Shown one piece after another: positions 51,945 through 61,342 of a stretch of 64,000 bases of DNA. The DNA comes from Myxococcus guangdongensis (lineage in GTDB: Bacteria; Myxococcota; Myxococcia; Myxococcales; Myxococcaceae): the NCBI RefSeq assembly GCF_024198255.1, contig NZ_JAJVKW010000002.1, positions 744,001 to 808,000 of the forward strand. Direction: 5' to 3'. Below the pieces are notes generated by a model that was given only the letters and a program-made list of their open reading frames with translations, was not told where the DNA came from and ran no database searches. A program made the translations under genes and the position numbers. The stretch's first letter is position 1. Each line of letters begins with the position of its first letter.

Positions 51945-53234
51945 ATGGCCCTCCACCGTCCCCTCTACACCCTCGCTGGCGGCGCACTCGCCGTCCTCCT
52001 CGCCTGCGGGGGCGGGCTGGCGTACGTGAAGCTGCGCACGGGCCCCCTGGAGGAGCGGCTGGTGCGGGAGGTGGGGGAGCTGTCGCGCACGAGCTACGCG
52101 CGTCCCTCGCACGTGAGTCCGTCGGTGCCGGGCTGCTTCGCGCGCCACCTGGAGCCACTGCTCGAACCCGTGCTGCAGCTGTATCAGGAGCAACAGAAGT
52201 CACAGGGAAACTCGGCGCGGTGCCAGCCGTGCCGGGACGTGGCGGACGGGAAGCTGCCCACGTCCGCGCTGACGCAGGGCTGTGAGCAGGCGTTGGAGCG
52301 GGCCCGGCCGTTGCTCGCGAGCGTGCTGCTGGCGACGCACGCGGAGGTGGGCGGACTGCCCGAGCGCCTGGGAGCGCTGGCGCCCCTCACCCCCGCCCGC
52401 GCCAACGGCCGCTTCGCGCTGATGTACGTGGTGCATCTGGCCGCATTGGAGACCCGGGTGCGGCTGTCCCAGGGACAGGCCTCGGCGGCGCTGGATGTCT
52501 GCCTGGACGGGCTGGCGCTCAGTCGGGAACTGGAGCTGGGTGGAGGCATGGAGGGGCAGCTGCTCTCCGCCACGGGCCACGGCGTGCTCTATCACCCGTG
52601 CGCGGACGCGCTGGACGCCGCGCCGCTGGAGCGCAAGCGGTTGGCGATTTCCCAGCTGGCGCGCCTGGCGGATGGCTACGCGCCCTTCTCCGTCACGCTG
52701 CGACAGGAGTCGGTGCTGTTGCAGCTGGTCCACTTCCGGCCGCTGCTCTCCGCGCAGACGCTGGAGCGGCTGCCGCCGGGGAGTCAGGACATCGCCCCGC
52801 CGGAGCTGCTGGGGCTCGGGACTCCGGATGACAACGCGCTGACGGCCCGGCGCGCGTGGTGGCAGTTGGTGGAGGGCTTCGACGCGCTGACGGCCGCCGC
52901 GGACCTGCCCACGGGGGCGCGCAGGCGCGCGTTCGCGCTGCTGGAGCTGGGCACGCTCAGCCTCCATGGCCCGGACGTCGTCACCTATGGCGAGTACGCG
53001 GAGCGATTGGATTTGCGCCGGCTGCAGCACGACGCGCTCGTCACCCTGGCGGAGGTGGACCTGGCGCGCGCCGAGCGAGGCCACTGGCCGGACTCGCCGC
53101 CCCGCCACAAGGACTCCTCCTTCGTGCTGGAGCCGTTGGGCCCCACCGAGGCCCGGCTGCGTCCCTGCTCGCGCGCGTATTCGGCGCAGGGCCTGCGCGT
53201 GACGGCGGACCTCGCGCGACAACCAGGGCCCTGA
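51945..53234 (+). CDS. exported or membrane-anchored protein of unknown function
   Basis: 429 aa. One N-terminal hydrophobic helix (about 6-27, LYTLAGGALAVLLACGGGLAYV) precedes a mainly alpha-helical body. The body has a Cys pair (RCQPCRD) and possible TPR-like helices (ALMYVVHLAALETRVRLSQGQASAALDVCLDGLAL). I recognise no family. ATG 51945 starts the signal; the frame is open to 51882. It is 118 bp after the FAD oxidoreductase, same strand. Confidence 0.7.
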   Translation: MALHRPLYTLAGGALAVLLACGGGLAYVKLRTGPLEERLVREVGELSRTSYARPSHVSPSVPGCFARHLEPLLEPVLQLYQEQQKSQGNSARCQPCRDVADGKLPTSALTQGCEQALERARPLLASVLLATHAEVGGLPERLGALAPLTPARANGRFALMYVVHLAALETRVRLSQGQASAALDVCLDGLALSRELELGGGMEGQLLSATGHGVLYHPCADALDAAPLERKRLAISQLARLADGYAPFSVTLRQESVLLQLVHFRPLLSAQTLERLPPGSQDIAPPELLGLGTPDDNALTARRAWWQLVEGFDALTAAADLPTGARRRAFALLELGTLSLHGPDVVTYGEYAERLDLRRLQHDALVTLAEVDLARAERGHWPDSPPRHKDSSFVLEPLGPTEARLRPCSRAYSAQGLRVTADLARQPGP

Positions 53235-53425
53235 CGCACGGCGTCCATCCCAGCCTCCCAGGACTGCAGGCGAGCAGACCCCGGTCAGCGACCTGTCCGG
53301 TGGGTGTGCCAGGGCTACCTTGCTTGAGGACGCCGAGCCAGAGCCCTGGAGGGGGAGATGAGTCCACCACACGTACGTCGCGCGGCGTCAGGCGCGCACG
53401 GGCCCCGACGCGCGGAGCTGGCGCG

Positions 53426-54880
53426 ATGAGGGCGGGCCGCTTCGTCGCGGACCTCGACTCGTCGGCCGCGCTGCTGCGGGCGCTCGCGGCCTTCCTGCAC
53501 GGCCGGGACGCCCCCGCGCTGGGCGCCCACCGCCACACCCATCCGCTGTTCGAAGCGCTCGTGCCCGCCGTCAACCGCCTGTCGGTGCCGCTGCGCGAGA
53601 GCGCGTGGGTGCGCGGCGCGCTGGCGGAGGCGCTGACGCCGAAGGCCCTCGCACGCTTCGACGCGGAGTCCCTCGCGCGCTGGGTGGTGAGCCGCTACCC
53701 GCGACGCCGCTACCCGGCGGCGGTGGTCGGCGCCACCAACGGCGCGCTCGTCCACCTGTGCGCGGCGCTGGGAATCCCCTGGCTGCCGCAGACGCATCTG
53801 CTGTCCGTGCGCCATGACGGACAGGTGCCCGTGGACGAGCCGATGAAGACGCTCGGCTTCGCGCGAGAGCCCGCACGCCGACTGCTCGAGTCCCATCCGG
53901 ACCTGCAGCTCCACCACACCCACGACGCCAACCACGACCGGCTCCTCCTGCAGGGGCTGACACACTTCCGGGTGAAGCGACGCGGACTGAGCCCCGCGTA
54001 CCTCCGCTTCCTGGAGCAGTCCCTGGAGCCCGGCGCCACCCTCTTCGTGTCCGAGTGCGAGCTGCGCTGGCCCACGCTCCAACAGGGCGAGCGGCACGTC
54101 TTCCAGCAAGGCTCGCTCGGCGGCGCGAGCCCGGACGAGTACTACCTGGGCGGCCCCCGCGTGGAGGCGTACCTGCGCAAACAAGGCGCGTCCTTGACGC
54201 GCTGGCCGTCGCCACCGCCAGACAGCGACAGCCCCGAGGCGGAGTGGGGCTTCGAGCCCGCCCTGCGCGACGACTTGCTGCGCCTCGCGCGCAAGCAGCG
54301 CTGGCGACTCAAGCGCATCGTCTACCCGGAGCCGGAAGCGCTCAGCCCGCTGGTGGCGGACCTGTATCGGCACTGGTACCGCGAGCGGCGGGTGCCCTCG
54401 GGCAAGCTGCTGGCGGAGTGCTCCATCCTGCTGGAGCCCTGGTGGACGCTGCGCACCGGCGCCGTGCCGTTCTGGATGGTGCTCAACACACGGCCTTCCG
54501 CGCGCGCGCTCGAGCGCTACCTGGACCGCTCCGCGCCGTGGGACGCGATGTACCTGACGCTCTGCTCGCGCGGCGTGGAGTCCATCGGACTGGCGACGAT
54601 GGAGCACTGGCGCGAGCTGTTGTCGCGAGGCCGCACCCAGGGCCAGCTCCTCGGCGTGGACGAGCGCGAGTACCCGCGCGACTTCGCATCCTTCGTGCGC
54701 TACCACCCGGCGATGCGGAGCGCGTTCTCCGCGCATCACTCCACCCGTGAGCGACTGCGGCCCGAGCGACTGGACGCGTTCCTTGGCCAGCACGGCGAGC
54801 GCTACGCGGTGCAATGGCTGGAGGCGGACGTGCGCCCGCGCCACCAGAGCGCGGGCGCGACCGCCTCCTGGTTCCAGTGA
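53426..54880 (+). CDS. conserved-looking cytosolic protein of unknown function
   Basis: 484 aa with no signal or transmembrane segment. An alpha/beta pattern, YPAAVVGATNGALVHLCAALG followed by WLPQTHLL, suggests a Rossmann- or hydrolase-like core. It is rich in Arg and His, with HHTHDANHDR in the middle, perhaps metal-binding. The end is RPRHQSAGATASWFQ. No family recognised. It is 191 bp after the previous gene and convergent with the decarboxylase gene (7-bp gap). Confidence 0.7.
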   Translation: MRAGRFVADLDSSAALLRALAAFLHGRDAPALGAHRHTHPLFEALVPAVNRLSVPLRESAWVRGALAEALTPKALARFDAESLARWVVSRYPRRRYPAAVVGATNGALVHLCAALGIPWLPQTHLLSVRHDGQVPVDEPMKTLGFAREPARRLLESHPDLQLHHTHDANHDRLLLQGLTHFRVKRRGLSPAYLRFLEQSLEPGATLFVSECELRWPTLQQGERHVFQQGSLGGASPDEYYLGGPRVEAYLRKQGASLTRWPSPPPDSDSPEAEWGFEPALRDDLLRLARKQRWRLKRIVYPEPEALSPLVADLYRHWYRERRVPSGKLLAECSILLEPWWTLRTGAVPFWMVLNTRPSARALERYLDRSAPWDAMYLTLCSRGVESIGLATMEHWRELLSRGRTQGQLLGVDEREYPRDFASFVRYHPAMRSAFSAHHSTRERLRPERLDAFLGQHGERYAVQWLEADVRPRHQSAGATASWFQ

Positions 54881-54887
54881 AGACGAC

Positions 54888-55673
54888 TCAGGCGGCCGAC
54901 ACCGCCACCTCGCCGAGTCCCTCGACGACGAGCTTCACCCGGTCTCCGGGCTGGAACATGTGGGCGACCGTCGCCGCGCCCGCCAGGACGATGCTCCCCG
55001 CGGGCAGCACCTGTCCGCGCTTCGCGAGCAGCTCGCACAGCTGCACCAGCGACAGCACGGGGTCGCCGGAGATGGCGTCCGAGCGGGCCGAGTGCGCCAG
55101 CGCGTCGTTCACGAACATCTTCATCTCCAGCCGCGTCAAATCCATCGCGCGCGGCGGGTGCTCCTGGGTCCCCAGGACGAAGAGCGACGACGACGCGTTG
55201 TCCGCCACCACGTCCGGCAGGGAGAAGTACTTGAAGTCGCGGTAGCGCGAGTCGAGGATCTCCATCGCCACGAACACGGACTCACACGCATCCAGCGCCT
55301 CGTCGCGCGTCACGGTGCCCTTGAGCTCGCGCGCGGTGCGGAAGGCGATCTCCGGCTCGATTTTCGGGTGGATGCCCTGGGCGAGCGACACCACGCCCTC
55401 CGCCAGCACGCGCATCTTGTCCGTGAGGACGCCGTACACGGGCGAGTCCAGGTTCATCTGCCGGCGCTTGGCCTCGGACGTCAGGCCCATCTTCAGGCCC
55501 ACCAGTCGCTCACCCGCCGCGAGCCGCAGCTTCAGGCCCTCCTCCTGGATGGCGTACGCGTCCGGCACGGACAGCGTGGGCAGCTCGTTGGTGAGGGGCG
55601 GCACCTCCCGCCGCTCCAGCCTCGCGTCGTCCAGTCGTCGGGCCAGCTCCGCGGGGTTCACAGTCCCAGTCAT
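54888..55673 (-). CDS. 2-oxo-3-hexenedioate (4-oxalocrotonate) decarboxylase-like protein
   Basis: 261 aa of the hydratase/decarboxylase family. VGLKMGLTSEAKRRQM and SPVYGVLTDKM match the decarboxylase branch (DmpH/XylI/NbaG); the metal-binding acidic residues appear in PKIEPEIAFR. It would decarboxylate 4-oxalocrotonate to 2-oxopent-4-enoate. This is the step after 2-aminomuconate deaminase, encoded at 60914-61342. It lies on the other strand, 3.8 kb from that operon. The hydratase branch is the alternative. ATG 55673 follows AGAGGGA. Confidence 0.83.
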   Translation of the reverse strand: MTGTVNPAELARRLDDARLERREVPPLTNELPTLSVPDAYAIQEEGLKLRLAAGERLVGLKMGLTSEAKRRQMNLDSPVYGVLTDKMRVLAEGVVSLAQGIHPKIEPEIAFRTARELKGTVTRDEALDACESVFVAMEILDSRYRDFKYFSLPDVVADNASSSLFVLGTQEHPPRAMDLTRLEMKMFVNDALAHSARSDAISGDPVLSLVQLCELLAKRGQVLPAGSIVLAGAATVAHMFQPGDRVKLVVEGLGEVAVSAA

Positions 55674-55761
55674 CGCATCCCTCTCCGAGTCTCCGGCGCG
55701 AACGGAAAGGGGGCGCCGGGGGGCGCGCAGCAGAGCAGCTTTCGCGGTGTCGGGCGAGGGT

Positions 55762-55792
55762 TGCTCGCATCCGCCATCACCGGGGTATAAGC
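55762..55792 (+). promoter_or_regulatory. possible sigma-70-type promoter before the outer-membrane protein gene
   Basis: TTGCTC (55762-55767) and TATAAG (55787-55792) are separated by 19 bp, a little long. The predicted start lies about 110 nt before ATG 55910. A GC-rich inverted repeat follows in the leader. Confidence 0.4.
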
Positions 55793-55909
55793 CCGAGGAC
55801 CCGGGAAGGGGGGTGGCTTCCGGGCTGGCATCGAGCGGTCGCCATGCGGCATCACCCCGACGAGACCTCCCGGCCGGGGCGGGCTCCACCGAAGCAAGGA
55901 CTCGACTTC

Positions 55910-56518
55910 ATGCGATACTCTTGGCTCTTCGCGGCAGTGCTGCTTCCCTCCTCCATCGCGCTGGCGGATGACCGCGGCCGACACACCCACGACGGCTTCT
56001 ACCTGCGCGGTCAGCTGGGCCTGGGCTACACGAACTCGGCCGCCGTGGGTCAGGGCGTGGACCTGGCCCTCAAGGGCGGCGCGGGCACGCTCAACCTGGA
56101 GCTGGGCTTCGCGCCCATCAACAACTTCATCATCTACGGCAAGCTGTTCGGCACCTCCACGCCCAACCCGGACATCGAGGTGGATGGCACCACCATCGAG
56201 GGGGACGAGGACGACGACGTGGCCAGCAACTACGCGGCCCTCGGCGTGGGGCTCGCGTACTACTTCATGCCCGCCAACTTCTACCTGTCCGGCGCGGTGG
56301 TGGCCAACCAGCTCAGCGCCTCGTACGGCGGTGAGACGGAGGCGCAGACGGACACCGGCGTGGGCCTGCACGTGGGCCTGGGCAAGGAGTGGTGGGTGAG
56401 CGAGAACTGGGGCGTGGGCATCGGCGCGGAGCTGGCGCTGGGCCGCATCCGCAGCGGCGGCAACGACGACTGGAACGTCACCCACTTCTCGCTGATGTTC
56501 ACCGCGACCTACAACTGA
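55910..56518 (+). CDS. small outer-membrane beta-barrel protein
   Basis: 202 aa with a signal peptide ending in SIALA (residue 19). About eight amphipathic strands follow, with alternating residues (FYLRGQLGLGYTNSAAVG, YAALGVGLAYYFMP, VGLHVGLGKEWWVS, HFSLMFTATYN). The acidic loop EGDEDDD may face outside. It resembles OmpW/OmpA-barrel-sized proteins without matching one. AAGGA precedes the ATG. A strong terminator follows. Confidence 0.78.
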   Translation: MRYSWLFAAVLLPSSIALADDRGRHTHDGFYLRGQLGLGYTNSAAVGQGVDLALKGGAGTLNLELGFAPINNFIIYGKLFGTSTPNPDIEVDGTTIEGDEDDDVASNYAALGVGLAYYFMPANFYLSGAVVANQLSASYGGETEAQTDTGVGLHVGLGKEWWVSENWGVGIGAELALGRIRSGGNDDWNVTHFSLMFTATYN

Positions 56519-56533
56519 AGCGGGGTCGCGCGC

Positions 56534-56574
56534 CGGGCCGTGACGCCTCCTCGAACCGAGGGGCTCACGGCCCG
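56534..56574. terminator. bidirectional terminator between the barrel protein and SDR genes
   Basis: A perfect 10-bp outer stem, CGGGCCGTGA with TCACGGCCCG, encloses an inner CCTC/GAGG pair. It lies in the 71-bp convergent gap. Confidence 0.7.
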
Positions 56575-56589
56575 AGCCGCATGAGGCGC

Positions 56590-57372
56590 TCAGCCCTGCT
56601 GGTTGAGCCCGGCGACCATGGCGCGCACGGCGGCGCGCGGGCTCAGGCGCACCATGAAGGCCGCGAAGCCGTTGAGCACGCCGTGGATGGCCAGCACGCT
56701 GCCGCGCATCATCTGCGCATACGCGTGCTCCACCACGTCCGGGGCCTTGGCCACGCCGGTGCGCTGGAACAGGCGGGTCTTGTCGTTGCCCGCGCGCTGG
56801 GCGAACTCGGTGTGCGTCGCGCCGGGGCAGTGGCACGTCACCGTCACGCCCGTGCCCTTCAGCTCGTACGAGAGCGCCTCCGACAGCGACACGACGAAGG
56901 CCTTGGTCGCGTAGTACGTGGCCATGTAGGGCCCGGGCTGGAAGCCGGCGGTGGAGGCCACGTTGAGGATGCGGCCGCGGCCGCGCTCGCGCATGGGCCG
57001 GGCGAACAGGTGCGTGAGCTTCAGCAGCGCGGTGCAGTTCACCTCCACCATCTCCCCCTCGCGCTTCACGTCCTGGTCCAGGAAGGGGCCCGCGGAGCCG
57101 AAGCCCGCGTTGTTGACCAGGAAGTCCACCGCGAGGCCGCGCTCGGACACCTGCGCGAAGAGCTGCTCGGGCGCCTCCGGCCGCGTCAAATCCGCGGGCA
57201 GCACGTGGGCCGTCACCCCGTGCTCCTTCTGGAGCGTCGCGGCGAGCGCCTCCAGGCGCTCGGCACTGCGGGCGACCAGGATGACGTCGTGTCCGTCCCG
57301 AGCGAAGCGCCGCGCGAACTGCTCACCCAACCCCGCCGATGCTCCGGTGATGAGGGCCACCTTGCGTGACAT
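56590..57372 (-). CDS. short-chain dehydrogenase/reductase
   Basis: 260 aa, classical SDR. The cofactor motif is TGASAGLGEQFA with a following DVILVARS that favours NADP; NNAG and catalytic YYATK are present. The N-terminal half resembles YqjQ/DltE-type dehydrogenases. Substrate unknown. It lies between the barrel-protein gene and a histidine kinase on the same strand (48-bp gap). Confidence 0.92.
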   Translation of the reverse strand: MSRKVALITGASAGLGEQFARRFARDGHDVILVARSAERLEALAATLQKEHGVTAHVLPADLTRPEAPEQLFAQVSERGLAVDFLVNNAGFGSAGPFLDQDVKREGEMVEVNCTALLKLTHLFARPMRERGRGRILNVASTAGFQPGPYMATYYATKAFVVSLSEALSYELKGTGVTVTCHCPGATHTEFAQRAGNDKTRLFQRTGVAKAPDVVEHAYAQMMRGSVLAIHGVLNGFAAFMVRLSPRAAVRAMVAGLNQQG

Positions 57373-57420
57373 GTTGTTTCCTCCCGAGGCGTTTATAGCC
57401 GAGCGGGAGCGGGACGCACG

Positions 57421-59163
57421 TCAGGTGCTTTCGCGTCGGGGCAGGGTCACCTCGAAGTGGCTGCCCTGCTCCGGCTCGCTCGACACCTGGATGGTGCCGC
57501 CGTGGGCCTCGACGATTTGCCGGGTGACGTAGAGCCCCAGCCCGAGTCCACCGTAGTGGCGCTCGCTGACGGCGCGGCCGAAGCGCTCGAAGATGTGGGA
57601 CTGGTACTCACGCGCGATGCCGATGCCGGCGTCCTCCACGCGCACCACCACGTCGTCCCCCGCGTCGCGCAGCGCCAGGCGCACCGGCTGACCCGCGCCG
57701 TACTTCAGCGCGTTGGCGAGCAGGTGCGTCAACACCTGCTCCAGCCGGAGGCGGTCCCAACGCCCCGTCACGTCCCCCCGCGTGGTGAGCGACACCTCGC
57801 TACCGGCTTGACTCGCGGCGAGCGACAGGCGCGCCATCACCTCGCGCGCCAGCACCTCCAGGTCCACGTCCTCACGGTGCAGCGACAGCCGCCCGCTGGA
57901 CATGCGCGACACTTCGAGCAGCCCGTGCACCAGCCCCGACAGCTTGTCCACCTGGCGCTGCACCACGTCCAGCTGCGAGAGCACCATCGACGTGGGCAGG
58001 TAGGGCTTGTCCTTGCGCGTCTGCTGCCGCAGCCACTGCAGGCGCAGTTGCAGGGGCGTGAGCGGCGTCTTGAGTTCGTGGCTGGCCACGGCGAGGAACT
58101 CGTCGCGCAGCAGCACCGAGCGGCGCGCCTCGCGGTAGAGCCGGGCGTTGTCCAGGAACAGCGCCGCGCGGCGGGCCAGGTCCTGCGCCGTGTCCAGGTC
58201 CGCCCGGCTGTAGTGACGCGAGGGGCGCACCGCGAGGAACGTGAGCGCGCCCAACGAGCGACCCCGCGCGACGAGCGGCACGGACATGATTCCGTGGAAG
58301 CCCACCTCGCGCATGGTCTGGTAGTGCGCGTCGCTCACCGCCACCCGATGCAGCCACGCGTCGTCGATGTCGTCGACGAGCAGGGACTCGGCGTGACGGG
58401 CCACGCGCGTGGTGGGGTGGGCGCTGCCCTCGGGTCCCGGCGGGAACTCGCGCACGCGCAAGGCGAGCGGCGCATCGAGCGCGTCGGCGTGCGCCACGGA
58501 CGTGCGCTGCACGGTGCCCGCCTCGTCGATGATGTCGACGAAGCACCAGTCGGCCATGACGGGCACGCTGAGCCGGGCCAGCGTGTCGAGCGTCACCTTG
58601 GGGTCGAGCGACGACGAGGCCAGCAGGCGGCTGGCGTCGGAGAGGAAGGCCGCGCGATGCTCGGCGTCCTCGGCCTCCGTGCGCGCCTGTTGTTCCTCGA
58701 GCAGCAGGCGGGCGGACTCCAGCGCCAGGCCCGCGAGGCGGGCGAGGCGGGACAGGGCGACCTCGTCCTCCTGGGTGAAGTCCCCCACCTCCCGGTCGAA
58801 GAGGTAGAGCACGCCCGCCTCCGAGGGCAGCGTCACGGCCAGTCGGCCCCGGGGCTCCGCGGCGCGCGTGGTGGCGCGGCGCTCCCGCCGGGCGCGACCT
58901 GGACCACCCCTGGAGGGCACGGCATACCCGCCCCAGACCTCATAGGCGCGCGAGAGCGAGGTGACGCTCGCCCCTCGCGTCCTGCCGGGAGCAGGCGTCA
59001 GCACCACGGTCGCCTGGTGCGCGCGCGTCAGCCGGCGGGCGACCTCCACGAGCACCGTGAGCGCCTCCTCGACGGTGGCCGCCGAGAGGAGCTGTCGTGA
59101 GTCCGCATCCGCCGCCGCGCGCGCCTCTCCCTCGGACATCGGCGCGACAGGTTCCATGGGCAT
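57421..59163 (-). CDS. soluble sensor histidine kinase with GAF domains
   Basis: 580 aa. A partial GAF-like domain (about 25-150, QATVVLTPAPGR, GVLYLFDREVGDFTQEDEVAL) is followed by a complete GAF (about 165-330). HisKA has the His in AVASHELKTPLTPL, and the HATPase has LLANALKYG and GGLGLGLYVTRQIV. There is no receiver or cognate regulator next to it. It is divergent from the kynurenine-pathway operon, which might be a hint but no more. Confidence 0.92.
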   Translation of the reverse strand: MPMEPVAPMSEGEARAAADADSRQLLSAATVEEALTVLVEVARRLTRAHQATVVLTPAPGRTRGASVTSLSRAYEVWGGYAVPSRGGPGRARRERRATTRAAEPRGRLAVTLPSEAGVLYLFDREVGDFTQEDEVALSRLARLAGLALESARLLLEEQQARTEAEDAEHRAAFLSDASRLLASSSLDPKVTLDTLARLSVPVMADWCFVDIIDEAGTVQRTSVAHADALDAPLALRVREFPPGPEGSAHPTTRVARHAESLLVDDIDDAWLHRVAVSDAHYQTMREVGFHGIMSVPLVARGRSLGALTFLAVRPSRHYSRADLDTAQDLARRAALFLDNARLYREARRSVLLRDEFLAVASHELKTPLTPLQLRLQWLRQQTRKDKPYLPTSMVLSQLDVVQRQVDKLSGLVHGLLEVSRMSSGRLSLHREDVDLEVLAREVMARLSLAASQAGSEVSLTTRGDVTGRWDRLRLEQVLTHLLANALKYGAGQPVRLALRDAGDDVVVRVEDAGIGIAREYQSHIFERFGRAVSERHYGGLGLGLYVTRQIVEAHGGTIQVSSEPEQGSHFEVTLPRREST

Positions 59164-59449
59164 CTCTGACTCCCTTTACACACAACCCGGTCCGGCCCCT
59201 CGCGCCTCCAGTCCCCCGTATTCCCCCACCGCTCGCCCACCCTCCAGGCAGCCGGAGTCGTCACGCGTTTGACGCGAGAGGACGACGGCGCGAGGCGCGC
59301 TTTCCGTGATGCTGGTGACGGCTGGCTCGGTTGCGTACATTGCGCCCCGTTCGACCCGGGCCCCCTCGCTCCCCCTGTCTCCCGGCACCCGAGGGACCAG
59401 GCGCTCGCGGGAGGCCGCCGGGGACGACACGCGCACGGAGGGTTCGGAC
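59164..59449. other. divergent region before the kynurenine-catabolic operon
   Basis: 286 bp between the GAF histidine kinase and the dehydrogenase gene. It should hold the operon promoter, but I find no convincing -35/-10, sigma-54 element or operator. The dehydrogenase frame stays open back to 59306 without a ribosome site. Confidence 0.5.
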
Positions 59450-60892
59450 ATGCAGAAGGTGCTCAACTACATCGGCGGAGAGCTCATCCCCGCGCGCGGC
59501 GGCCAGTGGCTGGACAAGCCCGAGCCCGCGACGGGCAAGAACTACGCGCAAGTGCCGGACTCGGATGCCACCGACCTCCAGCACGCGGTGGAGGCCGCCC
59601 AGCGCGCCTTCCCGGCCTGGGCCGCCACGCCCGCCGCGGAGCGCTCGCGCCTCTTGCGCAAGGTGGCGGACACGATTCGCGAGCGGCTGGATGCGTTCGC
59701 CCGCGCGGAGTCCATCGACTCGGGCAAGCCGCTGTCGGTGGCGTCCAGCGTGGACATCCCGCGCAGCATCCTCAACTTCGAGTTCTTCGCGGACGCGGTG
59801 ACGCAGTTCTCCAGCGAGGCGCACGCCACCGACGGCGTCGCGCTCAACTACACGCTGCGCTCGCCGCTGGGCGTGGTGGGCTGCATCTCGCCGTGGAACC
59901 TGCCGCTGTACCTGCTGACGTGGAAGCTCGCGCCCGCGCTGGCCATCGGCAACTGCGTGGTGGCCAAGCCCTCCGAAGTCACCCCGATGACGGCGTTCCT
60001 CTTGTCGCAGGTGTGCCGCGACGTGGGCCTGCCGCCCGGCGTGCTCAACATCGTCCACGGCCTGGGCCCCAAGGTGGGCGCGGCCATGAGCGAGCACGCG
60101 GACATCCCGGCCATCTCGTTCACCGGCAGCACCCGCGTGGGCGCGGAGATTGCCCGCGTGGCGGCGCCGTCGTTCAAGAAGCTGTCCCTGGAGATGGGCG
60201 GGAAGAACCCCAACGTCATCTTCGAGGACTGCGACTTCGAGGAGGCGCTGGCGACGACGGTGCGCTCGTCGTTCTCCAACCAGGGACAGATTTGCCTCTG
60301 CGGCCCGCGCATCTTCGTGCAGCGCCCCATCTACGAGCGCTTCCGCGACGCGCTGGTGGCGCGCACGCAGGCGCTCAAGGTGGGCGACCCGCTGGAGGCT
60401 GGCACCGAGCAGGGCGCGCTGGTGTCCCAGCAGCACTTCGACAAGGTGATGGGCTACATCGACCTGGCGAAGCAGGAGGGCGGGCGCGTGCTCGCGGGTG
60501 GCAAGCGCGCGAGCCTGACGGGCCGCTGCCGCGAGGGCTGGTTCGTGGAGCCCACGCTCATCGAGGGCCTGGACGCGGGCTGCCGCACCAATCAGGAGGA
60601 GATTTTCGGCCCGGTGGCCACGCTCATCCCGTTCGACACCGAGGACGAGGTGCTCGCGTGGGCGAACTCGACCAAGTACGGCCTGGCGGCGAGCGTGTGG
60701 ACGCGGGATTTGAAGCGGGCGCACCGCTTCGCCTCGCGACTGCACAGCGGCATCGTCTGGGTGAACTGCTGGATGCTGCGCGATTTGCGCACGCCGTTCG
60801 GCGGGGTGAAGGACTCGGGGGTGGGGCGCGAGGGCGGCTGGGAGGCGCTGCGCTTCTTCACCGAGCCGAAGAACGTGTGCATCAAGCTGTGA
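59450..60892 (+). CDS. 2-aminomuconate 6-semialdehyde dehydrogenase (aldehyde dehydrogenase family)
   Basis: 480 aa. Aldehyde dehydrogenase motifs: FTGSTRVGAEIA (cofactor), general base Glu in LEMGGKNPNVIF, and the catalytic Cys region NQGQICLCGPRIFV. The VNCWMLRDLRTPFGGVKDSG end is typical of hydroxymuconic/aminomuconic semialdehyde dehydrogenases. It oxidises 2-aminomuconate semialdehyde to 2-aminomuconate (AmnC/NbaE role). ATG 59450 follows CGGAGGG. It is the first gene of a tightly packed five-gene operon. Confidence 0.93.
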   Translation: MQKVLNYIGGELIPARGGQWLDKPEPATGKNYAQVPDSDATDLQHAVEAAQRAFPAWAATPAAERSRLLRKVADTIRERLDAFARAESIDSGKPLSVASSVDIPRSILNFEFFADAVTQFSSEAHATDGVALNYTLRSPLGVVGCISPWNLPLYLLTWKLAPALAIGNCVVAKPSEVTPMTAFLLSQVCRDVGLPPGVLNIVHGLGPKVGAAMSEHADIPAISFTGSTRVGAEIARVAAPSFKKLSLEMGGKNPNVIFEDCDFEEALATTVRSSFSNQGQICLCGPRIFVQRPIYERFRDALVARTQALKVGDPLEAGTEQGALVSQQHFDKVMGYIDLAKQEGGRVLAGGKRASLTGRCREGWFVEPTLIEGLDAGCRTNQEEIFGPVATLIPFDTEDEVLAWANSTKYGLAASVWTRDLKRAHRFASRLHSGIVWVNCWMLRDLRTPFGGVKDSGVGREGGWEALRFFTEPKNVCIKL

Positions 60893-60913
60893 CGCGCTGG
60901 ACGGAGACGCGAC

Positions 60914-61342
60914 GTGAGCACCAGTGAGCGAGTCGATTCCCAGAAGGCCCCGGAGCCAGTGGGCCTGTATCCCCACGCACGGCGTGTGGGCAACTTGTTG
61001 TTCCTGTCGGGCGTGGGCCCGCGCGAGCGCGGGACGAAGAAGATTCCCGGCGTGGAGCTGGACGCCGAGGGCAACATCACCTCGTACGACATCGAGGCCC
61101 AGTGCCACTCGGTGTTCCGCAACGTCCGTTACATCCTCGAGGACGCGGGCTCCTCCTGGGACAAGCTGGTGGACGTCACGGTGTACCTGACGGACATGAA
61201 GAAGGACTTCCCCACGTACAACCGCCTGTGGGCGGAGTACTTCAAGGACAACCCGCCGTGCAGGACGACGCTCGAAATCAACCGGCTGCCCACGCCGATT
61301 GCCATCGAGCTCAAGTGCATCGCCACCATCGGAGATGAATGA
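60914..61342 (+). CDS. RidA-family 2-aminomuconate deaminase
   Basis: 142 aa from GTG. RidA/YjgF fold: LYPHARRVGNLLFLSGVGPRE, the C-terminal CRTTLEINRLPTPIAIELKC with the catalytic-type Arg. In this operon, between the semialdehyde dehydrogenase and 3-hydroxyanthranilate dioxygenase genes, it fits 2-aminomuconate deaminase (NbaF/AmnD), yielding 4-oxalocrotonate and ammonia. The next gene starts directly after its stop. Confidence 0.9.
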   Translation: MSTSERVDSQKAPEPVGLYPHARRVGNLLFLSGVGPRERGTKKIPGVELDAEGNITSYDIEAQCHSVFRNVRYILEDAGSSWDKLVDVTVYLTDMKKDFPTYNRLWAEYFKDNPPCRTTLEINRLPTPIAIELKCIATIGDE